This document shows, one piece after another, positions 43,855 to 51,944 of a stretch of DNA of 64,000 nt; within the stretch, counting starts at the first letter, position 1; each line of letters opens with the position of its first letter. The notes beneath the pieces are model-generated. The model did not search any database, was not told the origin of the DNA, and worked only from the letters and a program-made list of their open reading frames with translations. The translations under genes and the position numbers were made by a program. Location: NCBI RefSeq assembly GCF_003428645.1, contig NZ_QVQH01000022.1, positions 1 through 64,000 of the forward strand, read 5' to 3'. This DNA comes from Geodermatophilus marinus. Its GTDB lineage: Bacteria; Actinomycetota; Actinomycetes; Mycobacteriales; Geodermatophilaceae.

Positions 43855-44580
43855 TCACCAGCGGGCCGGGCGGTCCCCGAGGCTCCGCTCGAAGGCCTCC
43901 ACCACGCCGGCGGCGACCTCCCGCAGCTTGACGTTGCGGCGCTGCGAGGCGTGCTTGAGCAGCTGGAAGGCCTGCTCGGTGGTGCAGCGCTCCTGCGCCA
44001 TGAGCAGGCCGACCGCCTGGCCGATCGCCGTCCGGGAGTCCAGGCCGTCGGCCAGGTGCCCGGCGCGGTCGTCGCTGTCGGCGATGCGCAGCGCGACCGC
44101 GAGCGCGTCGGCCGCGTACGAGGCCCAGCGGGCGGCGGTCCCCCGGTCCTGCTCGGCGAACGCCCGGGGCCGCGCGGAGTACAGGTTGAGCGCGCCGCGG
44201 CGGACCTCGTCGACGACCAGGGGCAGGGACAGCGAGGACCGGACCCCGATGTCCACGGCCCAGCCGGGGAAGCCGCCCCAGCGGGTCTCCTCGGCCATGT
44301 CGTCGACCAGGACGACGACGTCCTGGCGCAGGGACTGCAGGCAGGGACCGTCGTCGGCGGCGTACTGGTGCTCGTCGGCCTGCTGCGCCAGCGGCCCGGT
44401 GCTGGCGACCGTGACGGCGCGCGAGGACCGGGCCAGGGTGAGCCCGCACGCCTGCGCGCCGGGCACCTGCTCGACGGCCAGGTCGACCAGCCCCCGGAGG
44501 AAGCGCGTGAGGTCCCCGCCGGCGGCCAGCAGCGGCAGCAGGTCGGTGTCGTCGGTCCGGTCGCCCGCGGACCCGGTCAT
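43855..44580 (-). CDS. GAF-ANTAR domain regulator (antiterminator type)
   Basis: A 241-residue protein with a GAF domain (about residues 20-165) and a C-terminal ANTAR domain (about 176-230: SRTAIGQAVGLLMAQERCTT, then EQAFQLLKHASQRRNVKLRE). ANTAR domains bind paired RNA hairpins and prevent termination. It is divergent from the ethanolamine permease-eutBC operon with 198 bases between starts. Because ANTAR proteins (EutV with EutW) control ethanolamine genes in Enterococcus, this one is a good candidate for local control, though here the sensor is GAF. Confidence 0.92.
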   Translation of the reverse strand: MTGSAGDRTDDTDLLPLLAAGGDLTRFLRGLVDLAVEQVPGAQACGLTLARSSRAVTVASTGPLAQQADEHQYAADDGPCLQSLRQDVVVLVDDMAEETRWGGFPGWAVDIGVRSSLSLPLVVDEVRRGALNLYSARPRAFAEQDRGTAARWASYAADALAVALRIADSDDRAGHLADGLDSRTAIGQAVGLLMAQERCTTEQAFQLLKHASQRRNVKLREVAAGVVEAFERSLGDRPARW

Positions 44581-44778
44581 CTCCTCGTCCCTTCCACGTC
44601 GGGGGGCATCCGGTGGTGCTCGACCGAATATTATTTCAGGTCCGCTCCCGTCCCGGCGTCCGGCGCCGCCGCAGGTGAACAGCGTGTTCCGGCGCACCGC
44701 CGCAGGTTGACCGCCCCCGGGGTCGGGAGAACGCTGACCCCACCCGTCCCCCGGGGGGCCCGTCGCGGAAGGCCCGGC
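44581..44778. promoter_or_regulatory. Divergent regulatory region between the ANTAR regulator and eut operon
   Basis: It contains a strikingly AT-rich patch (GAATATTATTT near 44626-44636, with TATTAT usable as a -10). An 11-bp direct repeat CCGCCGCAGGT occurs at 44666 and 44697. Possible RNA stems are GAACA-GCG-TGTTC (44677-44689) and GGGGTC paired with GACCCC around 44719-44741. I could not identify the canonical ANTAR double hexaloop by eye. Confidence 0.45.
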
Positions 44779-46260
44779 ATGACCGTCGACCCGAGTGCCC
44801 GACCCACCCCCTCCCGGCCGGGCACCCGCCCCGGCCACCACGCCGGTGTCGAAGCCGAGCGGGTCGAGGAGGGGTACCTGCACAGGCGCCAGCTGCGCAC
44901 CGGCACGGCCGGCTGGCTGCTGCTCGCCGGCCTCGGCGTCTCGGCGGTCATCTCCGGCGACTACGCCGGCTGGAACTTCGGCCTGGCCGAGGGCGGGTTC
45001 GGCGGGCTGCTCATCGCCGTCGTCCTCATGGCCGTCATGTACACCGCGATGGTCTTCGGGCTGGCCGAGCTCGGCTCGGCGCTGCCGACCGCCGGCGGCG
45101 GCTACACCTTCGCCCGGCGGGCGCTCGGCCCGTGGGGCGGCTACGCGACCGGCGTCGCGGTGCTCATCGAGTACGCCATCGCACCAGCCGCCATCGCCAC
45201 CTTCATCGGCGCGTACGTCGAGTCCCTGGGGTTGTTCGGCATCACCGACGGGTGGTGGGTCTACCTCGCCGCCTACGCGCTGTTCATCGGCATCCACCTG
45301 ATGGGCGTCGGGGAGGCGCTCAAGGCCATGTTCGTGGTGGCCGCCATCGCCGTCCTCGGCCTGGTGGTGTTCCTCGCCGGCGCCGTCCCGCAGTTCGACG
45401 CGGGCAACCTCCTCGACATCGCCCCGACCGACGCGGCCGGCGCCTCGTCCTTCCTGCCGTACGGGCTGATCGGCATCTGGGCGGCCTTCCCGTTCGCCAT
45501 CTGGTTCTTCCTCGCCGTGGAGAGCGTGCCGCTGGCCGCGGAGGAGGCGCGGGACCCGGCGCGGTCGATGCCGCGGGGGATCGTCGCGGCCATGGGCCTG
45601 CTCCTGCTGCTGGCCCTGCTCATGCTCGTGTTCACCCCCGGCGCGGCCGGGTCGGCGGCGATCGCGGAGTCGGGCAACCCGCCGGTGGACGCGCTGGAGG
45701 GCTCCGGCGCCGGCGAGGGGATCACCACGGTGGTCAACTACGCCGGGCTCTTCGGGCTGGTGGCGAGCTTCTTCTCGATCATCTACGCCTACTCGCGGCA
45801 GACCTTCGCGCTGTCCCGGGCCGGGTACCTGCCGCGGGCGCTGTCGGTCACCAACGGCCGCAAGGCCCCGGTGCTGGCGCTGCTGGTGCCCGGCGCCATC
45901 GGATTCGCCCTGTCGCTGACCGGGCAGGGCGCCATGCTGCTCAACATGGCGGTCTTCGGCGCCACGGTCTCCTACGTGCTGATGATGGTGAGCCACATCG
46001 TGCTGCGCCGCCGCGAGCCCGACCTGCCGCGCCCGTACCGCACGCCCGGCGGCACGGTCACGACCGGGGTCGCCCTCGTGCTGGCCGCCGCGGCCGTCGT
46101 CGCCACCTTCCTCGTCGACGTCACCGCCGCGTTCTGGACCCTCGCCGCCTACGTCGTCTTCCTCGCCTGGTTCGCCCTCTACAGCCGGCACCACCTGGTC
46201 GCCTCGGCCCCCGAGGAGGAGTTCGAGCTGCTCGCCGCCGCCGAGGAGGAGGTCGAGTGA
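44779..46260 (+). CDS. eat: Ethanolamine permease (APC superfamily)
   Basis: A 493-residue, 12-helix amino-acid/amine transporter. Features include VSAVISGDYAGWNFGLAEGG and ELGSALPTAGGGYTFARRAL, which resemble actinobacterial ethanolamine permeases, plus AFPFAIWFFLAVESVPLAAE. It is the first gene before eutB and eutC; its TGA overlaps the eutB GTG. It imports ethanolamine for use as nitrogen and carbon source. Confidence 0.9.
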   Translation: MTVDPSARPTPSRPGTRPGHHAGVEAERVEEGYLHRRQLRTGTAGWLLLAGLGVSAVISGDYAGWNFGLAEGGFGGLLIAVVLMAVMYTAMVFGLAELGSALPTAGGGYTFARRALGPWGGYATGVAVLIEYAIAPAAIATFIGAYVESLGLFGITDGWWVYLAAYALFIGIHLMGVGEALKAMFVVAAIAVLGLVVFLAGAVPQFDAGNLLDIAPTDAAGASSFLPYGLIGIWAAFPFAIWFFLAVESVPLAAEEARDPARSMPRGIVAAMGLLLLLALLMLVFTPGAAGSAAIAESGNPPVDALEGSGAGEGITTVVNYAGLFGLVASFFSIIYAYSRQTFALSRAGYLPRALSVTNGRKAPVLALLVPGAIGFALSLTGQGAMLLNMAVFGATVSYVLMMVSHIVLRRREPDLPRPYRTPGGTVTTGVALVLAAAAVVATFLVDVTAAFWTLAAYVVFLAWFALYSRHHLVASAPEEEFELLAAAEEEVE

Positions 46261-47669
46261 GGCGCCGGGCGACGGTGGGCGGGCACACCTACGAGTTCCC
46301 GACCCTCGTCGAGCTGATGGCGCGGGCGACGCCGCTGCGCTCCGGGGACGTGCTCGCCGGGTGCGCGGCCGGGTCGGCGGCCGAGCGGGTGGCCGCGCAG
46401 ACCGTGCTGGCCGACCTCCCGCTGGCGACCTTCCTGGAGGAGCAGGTGGTCGGCTACGACGAGGACGACGTGACCCGGCTGATCCTGGACACCCACGACC
46501 GGGCGGCCTTCGCGCCGGTGGCCGCCCTGACCGTGGGCGGGTTGCGCGACCGGCTCCTGGCGTGGGCGGCCGCCGGTGACGAGGCGGCGATCAGCGGGCT
46601 GGCCCGGGGGCTGACCCCCGAGATGGTGGCCGCGACCGCCAAGCTGATGCGCAACGCCGACCTGGTGGCGGTCGGCCGGCGCACCCGGGTGGTCACCGGG
46701 TTGCGCAGCACGCTCGGCCTGCCCGGGCGGCTGGCCTCCCGGCTGCAGCCCAACCACCCCACGGACGACCCGGTCGGCGTGACCGCCGCCATCGTCGACG
46801 GCCTGCTGTCCGGCTGCGGGGACGCCGTCATCGGGATCAACCCCGCCACCGACTCCCCGGCCCGCACCGCGGCGCTGCTGGAGCTGGTCGACGCGGTGAT
46901 CCGCCGCTACGGGATCCCGACGCAGTCCTGCGTGCTGGCCCACGTGACCACCACGCTGCGGGTCCTCGAGCAGGGGGCGCCCGTGGACCTGGTCTTCCAG
47001 TCGGTGGCCGGCACCCAGCCGGCCAACCGGGGCTTCGGCGTCACCCTCGACCTGCTCGCCGAGGCCCGGGCCGGGGCGCTGGCGCTCGGCCGCGGCACCG
47101 TGGGCAGGAACGTCACCTACTTCGAGACCGGCCAGGGCTCGGCGCTGTCGGCCGACGCGCACCGCGGGGTCGGCGGCCGGCCGGTCGACCAGCAGACCCT
47201 GGAGGCCCGCGCGTACGCGGTGGCCCGGGAGTTCTCGCCGCTGCTGGTGAACACCGTCGTCGGGTTCATCGGGCCCGAGTACCTCTACGACGGCAAGCAG
47301 GTGCTGCGGGCCGGCCTCGAGGACCACTTCTGCGGCAAGCTGCTCGGCCTGCCCATGGGGGTGGACGTCTGCTACACCAACCACGCCGAGGTCGACGGCG
47401 ACGACACCGACTCGCTCATGCTGCTGCTGGGCGCGGCGGGCTGCACCTTCCTCATCGCGGTGCCGGGGGCCGACGACGTGATGCTGCACTACCAGTCGCT
47501 GTCGTTCTCCGACGTGCTCACCGCCCGCTCGGTGCTGGGGCTGCGCCCGGCGCCGGAGTTCGAGGCCTGGCTGGCCCGCATGGAGCTGCTCGACGACGCC
47601 GGCCGGGTGCGGGAGCTGACCGCCGACGCGCCGACCGCGCGGGCCCTGCTCGCGGCGGCCACGCCGTGA
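46257..47669 (+). CDS. eutB: Ethanolamine ammonia-lyase large subunit
   Basis: The 470-residue catalytic TIM-barrel subunit. Family motifs are [23 protein letters not shown] and [20 protein letters not shown]. It converts ethanolamine to acetaldehyde and ammonia with adenosylcobalamin. GTG start overlapping the permease stop, and a stop overlapping the eutC start. There are no microcompartment shell genes nearby, so this is the compact non-carboxysomal type of pathway. Confidence 0.97.
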   Translation: MRRRATVGGHTYEFPTLVELMARATPLRSGDVLAGCAAGSAAERVAAQTVLADLPLATFLEEQVVGYDEDDVTRLILDTHDRAAFAPVAALTVGGLRDRLLAWAAAGDEAAISGLARGLTPEMVAATAKLMRNADLVAVGRRTRVVTGLRSTLGLPGRLASRLQPNHPTDDPVGVTAAIVDGLLSGCGDAVIGINPATDSPARTAALLELVDAVIRRYGIPTQSCVLAHVTTTLRVLEQGAPVDLVFQSVAGTQPANRGFGVTLDLLAEARAGALALGRGTVGRNVTYFETGQGSALSADAHRGVGGRPVDQQTLEARAYAVAREFSPLLVNTVVGFIGPEYLYDGKQVLRAGLEDHFCGKLLGLPMGVDVCYTNHAEVDGDDTDSLMLLLGAAGCTFLIAVPGADDVMLHYQSLSFSDVLTARSVLGLRPAPEFEAWLARMELLDDAGRVRELTADAPTARALLAAATP

Positions 47670-48442
47670 ACGGGGAGCGGAGGGGATCGGTCGGCGTGAC
47701 GCCGACCGATCCCCTCCACCAGGGGGACCCGTGGGCGGTGCTGCGCGCGGCCACCCGGGCGCGGGTCGCGCTCGGCCGGGCCGGTGACGCGCTGCCCACC
47801 TCCCGCGAGCTGGAGTTCCGCGCCGCCCACGCCGCCGCCCGTGACGCGGTGCACCAGCCGCTGGACCCGGCGGTCCTCCGGTCGGCGCTGCCGGGGGAGG
47901 AGCTGCTGGAGGTGCGCTCCGCGGCACCCGACCGGGCCACCTACCTGCAGCGGCCCGACCTCGGCCGGCAGCTCGCGGCCGGCACCGAGCTGCCGCGCAC
48001 CGGCGCCGACCTGGCGGTGGTGATGGCCGACGGGCTCTCGCCGGCCGCGGTGCACGAGCACGCCCCCGGCCTGGTGGTCGCGCTGCGCGAGCGGCTGACC
48101 GGCTGGACGCTGTCCCCGGTGGTGCTCGCGCACCAGGCGCGGGTGGCGCTCGGTGACGCGGTCGGGGAGGCCCTCGGCGCCCGGGCGGTGGTCGTGCTGA
48201 TCGGCGAGCGGCCCGGCCTCTCCTCGGCCGACTCGCTGGGCGTCTACCTCACCTGGGACCCGCGGCCGGGGCGGGCGGACTCCGAGCGCAACTGCGTCTC
48301 GAACGTCCGCCCGCCGCACGGGCTCTCCTACGCCCGGGCCGCCGACACCGTCGCCGCGCTGCTCACGGCGGCGCGCGAGCTCGGCGCCTCGGGCGTCGCG
48401 CTCAAGGACGAGGGGCCGGTGCTGCCCCCGGGCGCGGGCTGA
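47666..48442 (+). CDS. eutC: Ethanolamine ammonia-lyase small subunit
   Basis: The 258-residue adenosylcobalamin-binding partner of EutB. Typical motifs include [36 protein letters not shown] and [18 protein letters not shown]. The GTG at 47666 overlaps the eutB stop; a second in-frame GTG at 47696 lies inside the loop of a 15-bp hairpin and would shorten the protein by ten residues, close to the usual family N terminus. The start choice is thus uncertain. Confidence 0.95.
   Translation: MNGERRGSVGVTPTDPLHQGDPWAVLRAATRARVALGRAGDALPTSRELEFRAAHAAARDAVHQPLDPAVLRSALPGEELLEVRSAAPDRATYLQRPDLGRQLAAGTELPRTGADLAVVMADGLSPAAVHEHAPGLVVALRERLTGWTLSPVVLAHQARVALGDAVGEALGARAVVVLIGERPGLSSADSLGVYLTWDPRPGRADSERNCVSNVRPPHGLSYARAADTVAALLTAARELGASGVALKDEGPVLPPGAG
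47681..47715 (+). promoter_or_regulatory. Perfect 15-bp hairpin at the start of eutC
   Basis: AGGGGATCGGTCGGC (47681-47695) pairs perfectly with 47701-47715, with a 5-base loop GTGAC. The stem hides an AGGGG ribosome-site-like sequence and the loop shows a candidate GTG start codon. Position suggests translational control or attenuation of eutC relative to eutB. Confidence 0.6.
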
Positions 48443-48463
48443 CCCGCCTCCTGCGCGGTGGGG

Positions 48464-48856
48464 TCAGGCCCAGAACTCGTCCGTGGCCACCGGGTCGGTG
48501 GGGGCGGACCAGAACTCGGTCACGAGGCCGTCGGCCACGCGCATGACGTGCGCGTCGAGCGCGTCGAGGGAGCGACCGTCCCGGTGCCCGGTCGTGTGCA
48601 CCAGCGCCACGGCGTGGGTGTCGTCGGCGAAGACCGCCTGCGGCTCGACGCGGAGGGTGCCCCCGGTCAGCTCCACGAGCCGGCCGAAGAGCCCGAGGAC
48701 CTCGTCGGCGCCCCGGTAGGTGCCGGTGAGCGCGTTGCGCCCCGGCGAGTGCCACCGGATGTCGTCGGCCCAGTACCGCGGCACGGCGGCGAGGTCCCCC
48801 TTGCCGAAGGCCTCGTAGGCGTCCCGGATGCGCTGCACGTTGGGGTGCTCGGACAT
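48464..48856 (-). CDS. SnoaL/NTF2-like protein
   Basis: A 130-residue NTF2-fold protein. The N-terminal helix HPNVQRIRDAYEAFGKGDLA and the strand DDIRWHSPGRNALTGTYRG are typical of SnoaL-like ketosteroid-isomerase-type proteins. The ATG at 48856 follows GAGGAGG. It may bind or isomerise a small hydrophobic molecule. It converges with eutC; a functional link to it is not implied. Confidence 0.88.
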   Translation of the reverse strand: MSEHPNVQRIRDAYEAFGKGDLAAVPRYWADDIRWHSPGRNALTGTYRGADEVLGLFGRLVELTGGTLRVEPQAVFADDTHAVALVHTTGHRDGRSLDALDAHVMRVADGLVTEFWSAPTDPVATDEFWA

Positions 48857-49036
48857 GGCTGCCTCCTCGCCGGGGAGCGCCCCTCCCCGCGGCCGGCCTT
48901 CTCGCGCCGGGCCGCTGCAGGAGGGCCGCACGGGCGGACCACCGCGTCGGCGCCGCCGGGCGGACGACCCAGACGACACCCGGCGGCACCGGCGGGCGGC
49001 AGCAGTGTCGACCCGCGCGCCCCACCGGGGAACGCA

Positions 49037-49052
49037 CCGGGGCGCGCCCCGG
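49037..49052 (-). terminator. Palindrome in the 239-base gap downstream of the SpoIIE-type gene
   Basis: CCGGGGCGCGCCCCGG is a perfect 16-bp palindrome 44 bases past the phosphatase stop (minus strand), followed further on by the dyad TCACCCTGGGTGA (49061-49073). One of these may end transcription. The remaining gap 48857-49036 shows nothing else I can support. Confidence 0.35.
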
Positions 49053-49095
49053 CGATCCGCTCACCCTGGGTGACCGGGCCGCCGGGGCCCGTGGG

Positions 49096-50382
49096 TCAGC
49101 GCTCCTGGGCGCCGCCGGGCGAGGCCTCCGGGATGTCGCGGGCCAGCTCGTCGTCCCGCGGCGGGGACTTCCACTCGACCAGCAGCAGCGTGGCGTCGTC
49201 GCTGGTGCGGCCCTCCCGCGCCGCCGTGAGGGCGTGCGAGAGCCGGCGGACCGTCTCCGGGGCGGCCAGCCGGTCGGCGGTCGTCTGCTCGATCAGCTCG
49301 CGCAGCCGCCGGTCGCCGAACTGCTCGCCGCCGTCGAGCCGCTCCTCGACCACCCCGTCGGTGAAGAACAGCACGCGGTCGCCGGGCTCGAGCCGCACCG
49401 AGTGCACCGCCGGTGCCGCGCCCCCGAAGCCGACCGGGCGGGTCGGGGCACCGGTGAGCTCGCCGATCACCCGGCTGCGGCGCACCCACAGCGCGGGTGG
49501 GTGACCGGCGTTGACCCAGCTCAGCTCCCCGGTGTCGGAGTCCAGGCGGCCCAGCTGACCGGTGGCGAACCGGCCGGGGAAGGAGCGGCTGACCACGGCG
49601 TCCATCTCGGTGTACAGCTCGTCGAGCGGGACGTCCCGGCGCCGGCCGTGCCGGTAGGCGGCCAGGACGACGCTCGCCATCGTCGCGGCCTCGAGCCCGT
49701 GCCCCATGGCGTCGAAGACGGCCAGGTGCAGGACGTGGTGGTCCAGCGCGTAGTCGAAGCTGTCACCGCCCACCTCGTAGGCCGGTTCCAGCACGCCGGC
49801 CAGGTCGATGTCCGGGGTCGTCATCGACAGCGGCGGGAGGCTCTGCCACTGCAGCTGGGCGGCCAGCGTCATCGGCCGGTTGGTCCGGACCCGCGCGAAG
49901 GTGTCGGTGTAGAGGTTCTTGGTGACGACGAGGTCGGCGACCAGCCCGGCCACCCGCTGGGCCAGGACCCGGTCGGGGTCGGTGACGGCCGGCAGCGTGA
50001 ACGACAGGACCCCCACCCGGTCGGAGCCGTCGAGCATGGGCAGGTGCAGCCGCACACCTCCACCGGGCTGCGGCTGCTCGACGCGGCTGTCGGTGGCGAA
50101 CGCCCGCCCCTCGGGGCTGCCGTCGATCGGCGTGGGCCGGCCGACCAGCCGCCGCCCGGGGAGCGGGCGGAGCACCCGCTGGTCGTAGTCCTGCAGGTGG
50201 ATGCTCACCTCGGACGCGCCGACCAGGTGCAGCTCCTGGGCGACCAGCGGGCCGATCAGCCGGGGCGGGATGAGGTGGGCGCGGTCGAGCAGCGACCCCA
50301 GCAGCCGCTCGCCCGTGCTCTCCGCGCTGGGCAGCTCACCGGTCGGATCGCGGAAGCCCGCGGCGGGCGTCTCGTCCGGCAC
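49096..50382 (-). CDS. SpoIIE/RsbU-type PP2C phosphatase
   Basis: A protein of about 428 residues: an N-terminal GAF-like sensory region (residues ~45-165) and a C-terminal SpoIIE phosphatase. Metal-binding motifs include EVGGDSFDYALD, VFDAMGHGLEAATM, LFFTDGVVEERLDGGE and TSDDATLLLVEW. Such enzymes dephosphorylate anti-sigma-factor antagonists (RsbV/SpoIIAA type) and switch on general stress response. The GTG at 50382 follows AGGGAG and is preferred over a TTG at 50415. No partner anti-sigma gene is adjacent. Confidence 0.92.
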   Translation of the reverse strand: MPDETPAAGFRDPTGELPSAESTGERLLGSLLDRAHLIPPRLIGPLVAQELHLVGASEVSIHLQDYDQRVLRPLPGRRLVGRPTPIDGSPEGRAFATDSRVEQPQPGGGVRLHLPMLDGSDRVGVLSFTLPAVTDPDRVLAQRVAGLVADLVVTKNLYTDTFARVRTNRPMTLAAQLQWQSLPPLSMTTPDIDLAGVLEPAYEVGGDSFDYALDHHVLHLAVFDAMGHGLEAATMASVVLAAYRHGRRRDVPLDELYTEMDAVVSRSFPGRFATGQLGRLDSDTGELSWVNAGHPPALWVRRSRVIGELTGAPTRPVGFGGAAPAVHSVRLEPGDRVLFFTDGVVEERLDGGEQFGDRRLRELIEQTTADRLAAPETVRRLSHALTAAREGRTSDDATLLLVEWKSPPRDDELARDIPEASPGGAQER

Positions 50383-50430
50383 CTGTGCTCCCTGATCACC
50401 CCGGGCGGGGCTCAAACCCCGCCGGGCCCG

Positions 50431-50661
50431 TCACCGGCGACGCAGCAGCCGGGCGAGCCGGTGGGTGCGGCCCGCGGCCAGCTCGCCGGCCGTCGGGGGC
50501 GGCGCCTCCTCCTCGGCGAGCGCGGCGTGCCGCTCCCGCAGGCGGGCGCGCACCTCCTCGGGGGTGGCGGCCCGGCGCTGCCGCTCGCCGCGGGCCAGCA
50601 CCGCCCCGGTCGCAGCCACACCGGCGAGGCCGGCCAGTCCGAGCAGCTTCCACACGCGCAC
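50431..50661 (-). CDS. Small membrane-anchored hypothetical protein (76 residues)
   Basis: An N-terminal hydrophobic helix (LLGLAGLAGVAATGAVLA) followed by an Arg/Glu-rich cytosolic helix (TPEEVRARLRERHAALAEEE). GTG start, divergent from the YiiX-like gene with 19 bases between starts, and 48 bases upstream of the phosphatase gene on the same strand. Role unknown. Confidence 0.65.
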   Translation of the reverse strand: MRVWKLLGLAGLAGVAATGAVLARGERQRRAATPEEVRARLRERHAALAEEEAPPPTAGELAAGRTHRLARLLRRR

Positions 50662-50680
50662 GGTCGCCTAACGTAGCGCC

Positions 50681-51325
50681 GTGCCCGCGCTGAGCCTGGA
50701 CGAGGCCGTCGAGCTGACCCGCACCGGCGACGTCTGGGTCTTCCGCGGCGGCTCGGTGGCCGACCGGGCCATCCGCGCGGTCACCAACGCGCCGGTCAAC
50801 CACGTCGGGATGGCCGTCGTCCTGGAGGACCTCCCGCCGCTGCTCTGGCACGCCGAGCTCGGCCGCTCGCTGCCCGACGTGTGGACCGGCCGGCACCAGC
50901 GCGGCGTCCAGCTGCACGACCTGGCCGACGCCGTCCGCACGTGGGTGCACCGCTACGGGCAGCGGCCGTGGCTGCGCCAGCTGGTGGGCCCGGCCGACGA
51001 CGGCGGCGTGACCCCGGCGATGGAGGACGCCGTGCTGCGCACCATCGCCCGCTTCGACGGCCGGCCGTTCCCGACCACGCCCGGGCTGGTCCGCGGGTGG
51101 GTCAACGGCCGGCTGCGCCGGGGCACGCCCGCCGAGACCGTCTACTGCGCCGAGCTGGTCGCGGCCACGTACACCGCGATGGGCCTGCTCGACGGCGGGC
51201 TGCCGCGCAACGCCTACGACCCGGGGAGCTTCTGGTCCGGCGACGACCTGCGCCTGGAGCAGGGCGCCCGGCTCGGCCCGGAGATCCCGGTCGAGGTGCC
51301 GGTGCCCCCGGGCCGGCGGGCGTGA
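50681..51325 (+). CDS. YiiX/NlpC-P60-like cysteine hydrolase (permuted papain fold)
   Basis: A 214-residue protein. The catalytic His is H41 in APVNHVGMAVVLED and the Cys is C156 in VYCAELVAATYTAMG, the order (His before Cys) of the circularly permuted papain-like YiiX/LRAT group. DVWVFRGGSVADRAIRAVT is also typical. No signal peptide is seen. It may hydrolyse an amide or lipid ester bond. GTG start at 50681. Confidence 0.85.
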   Translation: MPALSLDEAVELTRTGDVWVFRGGSVADRAIRAVTNAPVNHVGMAVVLEDLPPLLWHAELGRSLPDVWTGRHQRGVQLHDLADAVRTWVHRYGQRPWLRQLVGPADDGGVTPAMEDAVLRTIARFDGRPFPTTPGLVRGWVNGRLRRGTPAETVYCAELVAATYTAMGLLDGGLPRNAYDPGSFWSGDDLRLEQGARLGPEIPVEVPVPPGRRA

Positions 51326-51326
51326 C

Positions 51327-51884
51327 TCACCCGCGCCGCACCCGGTAGGTCGACTGGACCATCCCGCCCGGGAAGGTCCGCGTGCCCTGGTGCTCCAGCG
51401 GGACGTCGGCCGGCAGCGCCCCGAACGGGGTCAGGCCGGTGCCGATGAGGACCGGCACCCGCGAGAGCGTCAGCTCCCCGACCAGCCCGGCGGCGAGGAA
51501 GGCGTGCACCGTGCGGCCGCCGTCGACGTACACGCGCCGGCAGCCGGCGGCGGTGAGCGCGGCCACCACCTCGCCGAGCGAGCGGTGCACGGTGATCCGC
51601 GCGTCGGCGCCCGGCTCCAGGGTCGTGCTCAGCACGTGCACCGGCCGGCCCTGGTAGGGCCACTCGGCGAACGGGGCGATGAACTCGTAGGTGGCGCGGC
51701 CCATCACCAGGGCGTCGACCCCGGCGACGAACTCGCCGAAGCCGAAGTCGCCGCCGGCCCCGTCGTCCGGCGGGCCGGCCTCCGCCGGGCCGCCGGTGAG
51801 CCAGGTGAGGTCGCCGTCGGTGCGGGCGATGAACCCGTCGACGCTCATGCCGAGGAAGACCGCTGCGGTGAAGGGCGCGTCCAT
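51327..51884 (-). CDS. Dihydrofolate reductase (RibD C-terminal) family protein
   Basis: A 185-residue NADPH-binding reductase-like protein: the N terminus AAVFLGMSVDGFIARTDGDL, the central VDALVMGRATYEF, and the C-terminal GCRRVYVDGGRTVHAFLAAG. This is the common RibD_C/DHFR-like family of actinobacteria, rarely true DHFR. ATG start. Its stop is one base from the stop of the convergent YiiX-like gene. Confidence 0.92.
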   Translation of the reverse strand: MDAPFTAAVFLGMSVDGFIARTDGDLTWLTGGPAEAGPPDDGAGGDFGFGEFVAGVDALVMGRATYEFIAPFAEWPYQGRPVHVLSTTLEPGADARITVHRSLGEVVAALTAAGCRRVYVDGGRTVHAFLAAGLVGELTLSRVPVLIGTGLTPFGALPADVPLEHQGTRTFPGGMVQSTYRVRRG

Positions 51885-51944
51885 GGCGCGCAGCGTGCCG
51901 CAGCGGTACGACGGTTCCCGGGAGCCGGCCCCCCGGGACGGCGG

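Noticed and set aside
44719..44741. Stem GGGGTC/GACCCC in the eut leader as an ANTAR target hairpin
   Set aside because: The loop has 11 bases and lacks the expected hexaloop with A at position 1 and G at position 4, so I did not call it an ANTAR site.
51327..51884. True dihydrofolate reductase
   Set aside because: The sequence matches the RibD_C/DHFR-like family, whose members usually do not act as DHFR; no folate gene is nearby.
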